Shown here: positions 38,401 through 48,416 of the stretch, one piece after another | Numbering within the stretch: the stretch's first letter is position 1 | Layout of the letters: the number at the start of each line of letters is the position of its first letter | Assembly (NCBI RefSeq): GCF_019175385.1 | Contig: NC_083343.1 | Coordinates: forward strand, 53,528,457 to 53,592,456 | Reading direction: 5' to 3' | Length of the DNA: 64,000 nt | DNA from: Lycium barbarum | Taxonomy: Eukaryota; Streptophyta; Magnoliopsida; Solanales; Solanaceae | Position numbers and translations under genes: made by a program | Notes under the pieces: model-generated | What the model was told of the DNA's origin: nothing | Database searches by the model: none | What the model saw: the letters and a program-made list of their open reading frames with translations, nothing else

Positions 38401-39037
38401 TTTCAAGACATATCACGAACCTATATCTCATTCTCTTTTTTCTATTTCTGGGAAAATTTGGGTAGAGTTCCCTCCTTACTTCTTACTATTCCAAAACCTG
38501 CACGCAAGAAATACTAACAATGCCTCACAGGGCCAACATATATACGTATATATCATATCATATCATAGCCACACAGGGCTCCCAATTTCAAGTAAAAAGT
38601 ATAGAGGTGTCGAAACTTACCTCACAAATCGCACCTCAAGATGTACCTGATCCTTTAACGATCTGTCCTGTTATACCTTCCTATCTACCTCCCCTTTCAT
38701 TCATCAACTTTACAAGTCAGTCATAATTCAATATTCTTACCTTATCTGACATGCATCTTTCGCATCGTTGCTTTCCTGCGTACTTTATAACTTCCAATAT
38801 CGTCAGTCACTTTCTTCTGTCGATGCTGTTCTTCAGCTGAAATCAAGGGTTAGTGAAAGGGATTTCATTTCCTATGGGTGGGATCTATCGCACGATCTTA
38901 GATATGAAAGAAAGGTAACATCCTAAATGTCCTGTAGCTTCCTGTTTATAGATGTGGTGCACAACACACCGATAAACAAGACTCTACTAGACACGGTCTG
39001 TAGACACTCCGAGGATGAACTGCTCTGATACCACTAT
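35471..39037 (-). mobile_element. B internal region 4, 3'-truncated, non-coding
   Basis: Starts at GCATCATGTGTCACTTTCTG, equivalent to 29811 in internal 3, and is collinear with it to the primer site GCTCTGATACCA (39022-39033). No coding domain is seen. Confidence 0.87.
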
Positions 39038-41197
39038 TGTCACGATCCAACCCCGTGGGCCTTGACTAGTGCCCGACCTAGACACTCGTATACGTACCTG
39101 TTGGATATAGTAAAACTGAATCTAAGAACAATATGGAAACTTGCAAAAGAACTCCAAGGTTCATAACGTCGTCACGTATATATATATCCAGATAAACTGT
39201 CTCCTGAGGAGTCACAAGTAATCAAATCATAAAACGATATGCAAGCCGACAAGGCTGCCACTACAGACGGACATCATATCAAAGCACATCGTATAGACAC
39301 AGCTGAACAGAACTTATACACAACCCACACACATGTCTACAGACCTCTAAGAGTATCGATAGCGAAATATGACGGGACAGGGCCCCGCCATACCCCTGGA
39401 TAAACATATACGTATACATCATAAGATCTGTACCAAAAGTCTAGGCTCCGGAACAATGGAGCTTTCCAAGACAGCTGAGTAGAAGTCCTATGCTGAAAGG
39501 TCACCAAACCGACTATCTGTACCCGCGGGCATGAAACGCAGCCCCCGGAAGAAAGGGGGTTAGTACGGAATATGTACTGAGTATATAAGGCATAAAATAC
39601 AGTAAAGAGAATCATACTAAAGTAGGGAGTACAGGAGAAAAGTATAACAACCAAAATACCAAAACACTTACCTTTTAAAACATAAATCATACATGTCAAT
39701 ATCATATATCATACCCGGCCCATTATGGGACTCGGTGAATAAGGTCGCCACACACCATCCTTGGCGCCATAAACACATCATAACACCATCACATCATAAC
39801 ACCATCATATATATATATTTATATACCGTATCCCGGCCCTCTAGTGAGGGACTCGGTAAACAATGCAGTGAAACTGTGCACGAAAACGTATCCTGGCCCG
39901 GGAATCAGTGAAAGATATGTTGAGGCATGCACGAGTAGAGTAGTGAGAAACAATATGCAAATTAAATTATATTTGAGACTTAATAGAATAATCGAAACGA
40001 ACTATCATTTGAAAATCAAGACAATAATCATATCAAGTACCTTTCGAATATCACTATGGTTTATATCCAAATAGAACTTCTGGAATCATATACACGTATC
40101 AAGACATAATGAAATAGCTTTTGGAAATCAAGAACATTAGCCATCCTAGTGGCTCTAGGAATAGGAACTTCTTTGAAATCATATACACATCTTATGTTCG
40201 TTTCATAAAGATCATGCTAAAAAGAAAGAAGGGTTAACTTTACATACCTTTGGTGCTTAATCCATGACTCGATATGTACACGTTGCCCAAAATATCTCAA
40301 CCTATATATATTAAGATGTCAAAACTATAGTTAAGCTACGGAATGGCATAAAACGTACTTTAACGTTAGTAACTTATTTCCAAACGATTAGGCAGCACTT
40401 CACCTATATCGCTCAATTTCCTCGCATTTACGCCAACCATACAACCAACATAGCAACAAACCTAGCACGTTTAAGTTATCGCATTAAAAACCAGTCGAAA
40501 CAAGATCCGAGGATACTCTAAAACAGCCCATATACGTTTCGCATACGATATTTTATACATTCCTTTCTTATTGAGTTACTGATTCACATTAGCAACGACA
40601 TAACAACGGCTTCAGCCCTTATACGCAAGAAAATTTATCTTAACATTACAACAAGTCCTAAAGCTGCCCGTCAATTACAATCAACACAACACAAGTCTTA
40701 ACGACACTTAGGCCTCCAATTTCACAAGATCAACAACACAACACATAATCTTAACCCTTAATCCCTCAATTCAACAAGAACAACCAACTAAACAAATATA
40801 ACTCCATTTTTAATCATCAAACCCCTTTACTTTCATCATTTTCTCCATGAGAACACACCAACAATACTAATTAAAATTATTTTACCGTGCTAGATTAAAA
40901 CAGCCCCTACACGGCCTAACAAAGTCTCAACATCAACATACACCATTATTGCATTCAATTCCATATCCACCACCAATTATAGCAAGTTCAAACCATCTCC
41001 AAAACATGTAGAAAAAGATTAAATCTTACCTTAGAGACAAGCTCTCATTATCCACCATGGCCGTGAGCTTCCTCTCTCCCTCTAGAGCTTAGAGCTCCTC
41101 TCTCTAAGTTGTATTTTGCCAAGTTGAAATTAAGATATAATTGATGACTTAGTCATCAAGTCATGGCACGTGTCCACCCTTATGACACGTGTCCATC
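39038..41197 (-). repeat. LTR B5 of the tandem array, first part
   Basis: B LTR interrupted by element C at 41197. Compared with B3 it lacks about 140 bp between two CTCTCTCC repeats (near 41080) and about 28 bp before the CACGTG boxes (near 41165). The promoter module is at 39520-39594. It continues at 48116 after the duplicated CCATC. Confidence 0.9.
39520..39594 (-). promoter_or_regulatory. LTR double-hairpin module, copy 9 (B5)
   Basis: Same first-stem mismatch as B4. Second stem intact. Confidence 0.8.
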
Positions 41198-44100
41198 TAT
41201 TATATCCCGCATTTTGTACATTCGGATAAATCAAGACAATTGCTAGAACTTAAGGACAAGGCTATATTTTGACCTTGTTTAATACACAAGTTGTGTATAA
41301 AAAATTTTGAAGTGGGAATATTAAGAAAGGCTAGGGGCAAAAGGGGAAATTCACAAGATTTCTCATAGAAAATATGGAGGGAGGCTAAGGGAAAATTTGG
41401 AATTTGAAAAATAAATTTTCATGAATTACAAAAAAAAGGCGGGCTTGAGTTAATGGGTCACTTGGCCGTCCAAATGGAGTGGGCTTAGGCCCACAAAGGG
41501 GCTTAATGAATAAGATAAAAAGATTACTAAGCCATCATAATTCTCATCTTTATCCCTAGAAATTTCAACAACCTTAGAGAACAAAAAGAGAAGGAGAAAA
41601 ATAAAAGGGCCATTCGACCATACCCAAACCTTGGAAGAAATTGATCAAAAATTATTTCTTCTAGCTAAACAACCAATTGAAGGGTCCTTAGTAAATTGAA
41701 GTGGTCATTGGAGCAAGTAAAACACATATTCTTGTAAGTTACAAATCTTAGCCAAGTGAGAAGTTAAGGGAAAAAGGTAAGGTTTAATCCTTTCTTATAT
41801 GTTATGGATGATTATGTATATTGTAGTATGTAAATGTGGATGAAATTCATGAAAATAGGGATGTTATATGTGGCCGTTTATATGTAGTGTGTGGCCGTGT
41901 AGATATGGGGTGGTGTGGAAGAGAATGAATCAATTTTACTTAGTATTTTGGTTGTTGTTGTAATGGAATCTATGATGGGAATGAAAGTTTAATGATTCTA
42001 GTTAAAGTTGTAAGTGTTGGAGGGTCGTTTGGAAGCTAATGTGATGTTAAAAATCATTTCTTATATTCATGGAAAATGATGTTGTTAGTGTGTAAATTGT
42101 TGGTATGGTTTATGAACTTGAAAGAAGGAAATGTGTTGTTGTTGTTCTTGTTGAATTTGGAAGGTCTCGGGTGAAGTAGCATGTTGATTGGGTTGTTTTG
42201 AATATTATGTGAATTGTTTGAAGTATTCTTGAATCATGTTAGAAAGATTTCGGATTAATACTTGAATGTGGGATTATTGGTGTTAGTTGGACTATATGTG
42301 ATTGAATTGAATATAAATGAAATGTCGTTGAATTGTGTGACGAAGGTTGCTAATGTTAGAATATATTTGGATTGATTGTTGAAGTTGTTAGTATGATTGT
42401 TGGTATTGTGTTGATAATTTGGCCGAGTTGAATTCTCGGATTGTTGTTGATAAAATTGGTCGAGTTAAATTCTCGGGGATGGTGTATTTACAGGGGAAAT
42501 GCTGCCGAAATTTCAGCAGATCATAAGTGAATTTATTTGAGAAACTAAGGCAAGTGTATGACGACGAATCTAATAATTGTGTGAACTCTTTTGAATGTAG
42601 ACTAGCAATCCTGGATAAATAAGCGTAGCTAATAGGACGTGGAGCAGGTATGTAAGGCTTACCCTTTTTTCTTTCTTTGGCATGATCTTTATGAAACGAG
42701 CAAATGACGTGTATGTATGATTTTAAGGAAATTCCTATTCTTAGAGCCACTGGGATGGCTAATATTCTTGACTTCCATAAGTTGTATCATATGGTTTTGA
42801 TGCGTATCTATGATGTCCGAAGTTTGTTTGATATGTCTCCAAATGACATTTGAAAGAAAATTGATATGACTAAAATTTTGATCTTCAAATGCTAGCACGA
42901 TCGATCATTCCATTGAGTCTTTGATATATATTTTGATATGTACATATGGTTCCAAAAGATATATTTGATTTGACCCATAACGATATCCGAAAGGTGCCTA
43001 ACATGATTGTTGCCTTGATTTTCAAACAAATGGCTTCTGAAACGTTCGTAGAAGGTTCTGTACTTCAAACGCTCATAACTTTCTCATACTAAATCGGATT
43101 GACCCGAAACTTGTTTCTGAGCCTTCAGGTGTCGATCTATGTACGTACCCATAGAGTTTTGAAAATTTGTTCTATGTGCATATGTATATGATTTGGCGCC
43201 TTACGAGATTTGTGATCTTATTCTACGTTCTCTTAATGTTATCCTTTGTTGATAGTCTCATCTTATAATAATTGTTCCTTCAAGGTGAGACAAAGTTGGG
43301 ATGATTATTCCATAATATAATCGGAGGTTACAGACCTTACGTCACTCCGATAGATACATAACTTTCTTTGGGGTCTCATGCATGCTACTTATATGATATA
43401 TGTATATGCATATGGGGAATACGGGGAAAAAGGGAAATATGTTGCGCTATAGACGCATTGCCACCTGGTCAGTTGGCGTAACTTATCATCCCAGACGCGG
43501 GATGCCCGGACGCGGGACATATGTGGGGGAGCCGACGTTGTTCGGCGCTATGATATGTTCTATTTTCTGTGTATGTGAACAAGAAATATTTCTTTTTTTG
43601 AAAAAGGCTAAGCATGCATGGCAACTGCCTAAGAGGCACTCATATGTACAGGTTACTCTCCTATCTCACTATATTCCCTATGATCCCATTATATTATTAT
43701 TCATACTTTATGTTCCTCGTTATGCTACTTTTCATGCCTTATATACTCAGTACAATGCTCGTACTGACGTCCCTTCTTGTGGACGCTGCGTTTCATGCCA
43801 CGCAGGTAAGCAGGTAGACGGGTTCGATTCCTAGGAGTTCCACCAACAGTACATTGAGGGCGCTCCAGTTGTTCCGGAGCTTCAGTTTATTGGTACTACT
43901 TTTGTGTATATATTTGGGCATGGGAGAACCCGGCCCACTTGTGAATATATGTATCTTGTTTAGAGGCTCGTAGACAGATATGTACAGTTAGATGTTTCAC
44001 AACCTTGTTTGTCCTTGTCGCCGTATAATATGTTAGTACAGTTTATTGCCACTTGTTTACGAGTATGCTATTAATGATGGTGTTGAGTAAAACAATGACG

Positions 44101-44206
44101 GTATCATTCATACGGCCCACTCAGTAGTAAGAGTAAGATGCGAGATAAAAGGTGCTCGGTATAGTAGTATCGGGTACCCGTCGTGGCCCCTAGTTGGGTC
44201 GTGACA
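41198..44206 (+). repeat. 5' LTR of element C
   Basis: Starts TATTATATCCCG (TG mutated to TA; the 3' LTR keeps TG) and ends GGGTCGTGACA. Much of 41400-43150 resembles the reverse complement of A LTRs (for example 42480-42540 against 18630-18700). The 3' part from about 43190 with the promoter module (43735-43810) does not resemble A. A 5'-splice-site-like AGGTATGTAAG is at 42646-42656. Confidence 0.93.
43735..43810 (+). promoter_or_regulatory. LTR double-hairpin module, copy 10 (C 5' LTR), covariant stem
   Basis: TTATATACTCAGTAC, loop AATGCTC, GTACTGA. The second stem is CGTCC/GGACG around CTTCTTGT instead of C5/G5. Then CACGCAGGTAAG, a good 5' splice-site match. Confidence 0.83.
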
Positions 44207-44210
44207 AAAG

Positions 44211-44222
44211 TGGTATAAGAGC
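44211..44222 (+). other. Primer binding site of element C
   Basis: TGGTATAAGAGC, one base different from the tRNA-iMet-complementary TGGTATCAGAGC, 4 bases after the LTR end. Confidence 0.9.
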
Positions 44223-44403
44223 AGTTCGTCCTAGGGGTTGTCTACGAGCCGTGTCCAGTAGAGTCCTATTTATGGGTGTGAAGCGCGCCACACTTATAAA
44301 CAGGGGGCTGCATGGCATTTAGGAAATCTGACCTTCTTTATACCTAGATCGTGCGATAGAGCTATGTTACCAGGTTTCCATGTTCTTTTCTTATTCCTGT
44401 GTT

Positions 44404-45800
44404 ATGGTTTCAGTAATTCCAGTGAAGAGGAAAGCTACGACGGCCCAGAAGGGCAAGACGGTGGCTGGAAAAAGAGTTGAACGGGAGCCACCGGCGAAAG
44501 TAGAAGAAGGCGAGTCTCACAACGAGGCTCCTCCCAAGACTTCTCATGCTCTCCCCGTGTCAGCAGAGCTGGAAGGTGCTCCAGCTCCAGCCCCAGTACC
44601 TCCAGTTCCACCGCCAGCAGCTTCGGGCCAGCAGATAACCGATGCTATTTAGTTGCTGACTCAGTAAGTTGCAGCACAAGCTCAACGGCAAGGTACGGCC
44701 AAGGAGACAGGGCGGTGAGTTCAAGAGCTCGTGATTTTATCACCCTGAATCCTCCGAAGTTTTTTGGATCGAAACCAGAGGAAGACCCGCAAGGTTTTAT
44801 AGACGAGATGCTGAGGACACTGAGGATAATACATGTTTCGGATACAGAGTCAGTAGAGTTGGCTTCATATAGATTGCGGGATGTAGCGGTCCAGTGGTAT
44901 AATAATTGGATATCTTCAAGGGAGCAAATGCACCTCCCTCGGTTTGGCAAGTGTTCACCGAAGCATTCCTGCGACATTACTTACCACCGGAGGTTCGACG
45001 AGCTCGAGCTGATATGTTTTTGAATCTCAAACAGGGAAATATAAGCGCCCGGGAATATAGTCTCCGTTTTAACTCTTTAGCCAGGTATGCCCCAGCCATG
45101 GTGGCTGATATGGGAGATCGTGTACATCGGTTCGTGAGTGGGTTGGGGCCATATTTAGTTAAGGATTGCTTGACGGCTTCACTCCAGGATGGAATGACTA
45201 TCGCTCATATACAGGCCCACGCCCAAAACCTGGAGGAACAACATCAGCTACAGAGAGGTGAAGGTTATTCTGATAGCGGTTCCAGAAAAAGGGCCAAATC
45301 TTTCGAAACTAGAAGTGAGTATAGAGGGGGGCAGGCACAGCAGCATTCCAGGTATTCAGGCCAATCAGCGGCCAGCGCACCTCCTCGATTCATGAGTAGA
45401 AGATTTGATCGTCTTACCTATTCAGGACCAGATGAGAGTGCCAAAGTTTCAGAGTCCCAGCATAGAGCTGATTTTAACAGGACGGGGCTACCCCCACCAC
45501 GATGTGCTCGGTGTGGCAGGCCACACTCTGGACAGTGTTACCTAGATACAGGTGCTTGTTTTTCTTGTGGTCGAACTGACCATTTGATGCGTGATTGCCC
45601 ACTGAGGAATGAGGAAGACAAAGCTCAGCCCGCCGGGTCGACAATTGGTTCATCATTGTCTGTGTGCCCTCCTGGACAGACTTCCCAGGCTCCAGCAAGT
45701 CGTGGCCGAGGCAGAGAAGGGGCACCCAGTTCAGGCGGTCCTCAGCACCGTATATATGCATTGGCGGGACGGCAGGATCTTGAATCTTCCCCAGACGTGG
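44404..45800 (+). pseudogene. gag of element C, with stops and frameshifts
   Basis: The start is chosen at 44404 (MVSVIPVKRKATTAQKGK), matching the Tekay gag start. The first frame ends at a TAG at 44650-44652, where the Tekay copy has Gln (DAVQLLT). The capsid core is read in two frames: DFITLNPPKFFGSKPEEDP near 44735, then the open segment from 44906. In that segment residues 10-100 hold the capsid end (VWQVFTEAFLRHYLPP, AREYSLRFNSLARYAP). Residues 200-231 hold two zinc fingers, CARCGRPHSGQC and the complete CX2CX4HX4C knuckle CFSCGRTDHLMRDC at 218-231. The nucleocapsid end is therefore intact, but gag as a whole is broken. Confidence 0.88.
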
Positions 45801-45950
45801 CTACAGGTACACTATCGGTATTCTCCTATGATGTGTGTGTGTTGATCGATCTAAATTCTACTCTATCATATATCGCTCCTTGTATTGTTGAACGTATTGG
45901 GTTGGAACCCAAGCCAAATCAAATGGTTTGGGATGTTTATGTCTGTTGGC
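45801..45950 (+). pseudogene. Protease remnant of element C
   Basis: In the same frame as the nucleocapsid, residues about 299-340 read TGTLSVFSYDVCVLIDLNSTLSYIAP in two stretches. This is the start of a gypsy aspartic protease. The active-site loop is DLNS, without the expected Gly. After about residue 340 protease similarity ends abruptly, and the frame runs on through unrelated sequence into the 5S-like segment, stopping at 46202-46204. Confidence 0.8.
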
Positions 45951-46160
45951 GACCAAGGTGTTTTCGCCACTATAGGGAATCTGGAAATCCAGGACGAAAG
46001 GTAGTCGTACGCATAAGTGAGAGGAGAATATTGGGGATTCAGAAGGCTAAAATAGTAATTAAAGGGGAGAGATGCGTTATGAGAGTGTTTCAGAAGTTGT
46101 CAAGACCCCAACTTGCTCCAGACTACGTGATAAAGGTCGTGCGGGGGAGTGGAGGCAAAT

Positions 46161-46252
46161 ATACCAGCATTAAGGCACCGAAATGCATTAAGTTTCGTGG
46201 TTAAGCGTGCTAGGGTGAGAACAATTTTAGGATGGGTGACCCCCTGGGAAGT
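46161..46252 (+). ncRNA. 5S rRNA-like segment inside element C (pseudogene or co-opted)
   Basis: Collinear with positions about 11-103 of plant 5S rRNA as I recall it: about 69 of 93 positions agree. The best-kept parts are ATACCAGCA..TAA.GCACCG at the left, TTAAGCGTGCT..GG.GAG (the A-box region of the internal Pol III promoter) at 46201, and GGATGGGTGACC.CCTGGGAAGT (the C-box region) at 46230-46252. The centre (46181-46200) is poor. No T-run terminator follows within about 30 bases. The protease-frame ORF runs into it and stops at the TAA of TTAAGCG. A database alignment has not been done. Confidence 0.75.
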
Positions 46253-46954
46253 GTAATAAAAGTTCCATAAATGTAGATATAGGAGACGAATGTGAAATTA
46301 GGGCAACCTAAAGGAAATTAGAGTATGTGGAGCGGTTAGAAACCTTATAGAGGTCGCGTAAGCTGAGACGGACTAGACTGGTGAAAAGGAAGAAAGCGCG
46401 ACACGGCTATAGGATTAAAGTAAGTTTGAATAGCGTTTGGAAATGTTTGTGAGTGAAATGGTAGTAAATATATATATGCATATGACATCTCATTTGTGAC
46501 TGTATCGATCGATAGGTGAATCCCAGCAACCAGTGTTGCGATGTATAGAAGACACTAACCGAACGGAATTCAAGAAACGGAGTGAAAGACATAAGTACAT
46601 ATGTTACAGGGTAAAACTGATACTGGATCCACCACTAGTTAAGGCTGGGAAGTCCTAATATAGTGATATTCGGGAACAGAAAGAAAGTGAGTACGTAGAG
46701 GGTAAGGAGCTTCGAAGAATCAAAAAACAAATCAAATGAAGGACCGGGATAATGAGCAGTTTACCGGAAGCACCCATGATGTGGAATGAGAGATTCGTGT
46801 GAAGATCAAGAGGTTCGACTATAAAGAAAACAGGAAGAAGATAAAGAACGGGCATGAAGGAAAGGACGTAGAAATAAATTGACAACGAGTGTAATATGAG
46901 GCAGATATAGGGAAAGATACCTGGAGAGGTCAACAAATATGAAAGGGACAACTG
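46253..46954 (+). other. Unrecognised purine-rich internal sequence of element C
   Basis: About 700 bp between the 5S-like segment and the integrase relic. It is rich in GA/AA on the plus strand with no open frame of note on that strand; the antisense open frames are consequences of composition. In texture it resembles the element-sense strand of B internals, but I could not align it by eye. It lies where RT and RNase H are found in coding relatives. Confidence 0.6.
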
Positions 46955-47060
46955 AAACGGCACCATACGAGGCTTGGGATAGCAAGAAGCGCAAGTCACT
47001 AATCGGTTGGTTTGATGTTGGTGGAACTAAGTTAATCGGCCCACGGCCTACAGGCAACCT
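46955..47060 (+). pseudogene. Integrase relic of element C
   Basis: Plus-strand reading gives the order APYEA, a gap, then SLIGWFDV-G-TKLIGP. This matches the end of the integrase core in the Tekay element (MAPYEALYGRKCRSLIGWFD near 4690). Only about 35 residues remain, with small indels. Confidence 0.8.
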
Positions 47061-47173
47061 AAGCTTCTAAAACGGATGTGTTAAGTAATCGTATGTGGCA
47101 ACTATAAAGGAGACCTCCCCGAAGTATTGTAATACGCCATGAGGCCAGTTCAACATTTGAGGATGAATGTTCT

Positions 47174-47189
47174 AAAGGGGTGGAGGGGA
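47174..47189 (+). other. Polypurine tract of element C
   Basis: AAAGGGGTGGAGGGGA directly before the 3' LTR start TGTTATATCCCG at 47190. Confidence 0.9.
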
Positions 47190-48110
47190 TGTTATATCCC
47201 GCATTTTGTACATTCGGATAAATCAAGACAATTGCAAGAAGTTAAGGACAAGGCTATATTTTGACCTTGTTTAGTACACAAGTTGTGTATAAAAAATTTT
47301 GAAGTGGGAATATTAAGAAATTCTAGGGGCAAAAAGGGAAATATGTTGCGCTATAGACGTATTGCCACCTGGTCAGTTGGCGTAACTTATCATCCCGGAC
47401 GCGGGATGCCCGGACGCGGGACATATGTGGTTGAGCCGACGTTGTTCGGCGCTATGATATGTTCTATTTTCTGTGTATGTGAACAAGAAATATTTCTTTT
47501 TTTGAAAAAGGCTAAGCATGCATGGCAACTGCCTAAGAGGCACTCATATGTACAGGTTACTCTCCTATCTCACTATATGCCCTATGATCCCATTATATTA
47601 TTATTCATACTTTATGTTCCTCGTTATGCTACTTTTCATGCCTTATATACTCAGTACAATGCTCGTACTGATGTCCCTTCTTGTGGACGCTGCGTTTCAT
47701 GCCACTCAGGTAAGCAGGTAGACGGGTTCGATTCCTAGGAGTTCCACCAGTGGTACATTGAGGGCGCTCCAGTTGTTCCGGAGCTTCAGTTTATTGGTAC
47801 TACTTTTGTGTATATATTTGGGCACGGCAGAACCCGGCCCACTTGTGAATATATGTATCTTGTTAAGAGGCTCGTAGACAGATATGTACAGTCAGATGTT
47901 TCACAACCTTGTTTGTCCTTGTCGCCGTATAATATGTTAGTAGAGTTTATTGCCACTTGTTTACGAGTATTCTATTAATGATGGTGTTGAGTAAAGCAAT
48001 GACGGTATCGTTCATATGGCCCACTCAGTAGTAAGAGTAAGATGCGAGATAAGAGGTGCTCGGTATAGTAGTATCGGGTACCCGTCGCGGCCCCTAGTTG
48101 GGTCGTGACA
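47190..48110 (+). repeat. 3' LTR of element C with a 2.1 kb internal deletion
   Basis: Identical in layout to the 5' LTR except that about 2088 bp (equivalent to about 41350-43438) is missing. The junction near 47333-47342 reads AAAAAGGGAAAT, which occurs in near-identical form at both ends of the missing block. It keeps the promoter module (47639-47714) and ends GGGTCGTGACA, followed by CCATC. Confidence 0.93.
47639..47714 (+). promoter_or_regulatory. LTR double-hairpin module, copy 11 (C 3' LTR)
   Basis: As copy 10, with TGTCC pairing GGACG through one G-U pair. Confidence 0.82.
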
Positions 48111-48416
48111 CCATCCTTATGACATGTGTCCAATTTCCCCCAACACCAATCAAATTCCGCCATGTGTCGTGAGGCCCACTTTGTGGTCTTAATTAGCTTA
48201 ATTAATCATTAATCTCCACTTAATAATATAATCATGGTTAATTGATCCCTAATCTCCGCTGATATTCTACACCAATTAAATTTACAAGCAATCGTGCACG
48301 CATTAAAAATCAGGGATTTAAAAGCCCTTGTCTCATATCCCAAAAATAATCTCGTCCTTAAACTTATATCGATTAGCTTACGAATAATACGACATGCAAA
48401 AATACGGGGTATAACA
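48111..48416 (-). repeat. LTR B5, second part, and right end of the B array
   Basis: Begins with the duplicated CCATC (48111-48115), then continues the B LTR from CTTATGACATGTGTCC to ACGGGGTATAACA at 48416. GTTTA (48417-48421) follows. Confidence 0.9.

Larger units (their letters stand above)
41198..48110 (+). mobile_element. Element C: non-autonomous gypsy derivative with gag remnant and 5S-like segment
   Basis: Plus-strand element inserted in LTR B5, flanked by CCATC at 41193-41197 and 48111-48115. The 5' LTR is 3009 bp and the 3' LTR only 921 bp. The primer site is at 44211 and the polypurine tract at 47174-47189. The internal region is only about 3 kb: gag and a damaged protease, a 5S rRNA-like segment, about 700 bp of unrecognised purine-rich sequence, then a short integrase relic. 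There is no RT or RNase H, so it would need enzymes from a relative. Confidence 0.93.
12425..48416 (-). mobile_element. Tandem array of non-autonomous LTR element B: five LTRs, four internal regions
   Basis: Five LTRs begin on the plus strand with TGTC(A/C)CGA at 12425, 21492, 26500, 33392 and 39038. Each of the last four directly follows a primer site (CTGATACCA) belonging to the internal region on its left. Where intact, LTRs end in GGTATAACA (14209, 29185, 48416), followed by a polypurine tract. Adjacent units therefore share single LTRs, all in minus orientation. The outer flanks GCTTA (12420-12424) and GTTTA (48417-48421) differ by one transition and may be the original target duplication. 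Internals 3 and 4, and LTRs B4 and B5, share private variants. Three other elements are nested inside. Confidence 0.85.

Noticed and set aside
44906..46204. Longest open frame (432 codons) as a complete novel gene
   Set aside because: Its first 340 residues are gag nucleocapsid and protease of element C. The rest is read-through into non-coding sequence and the 5S-like segment.
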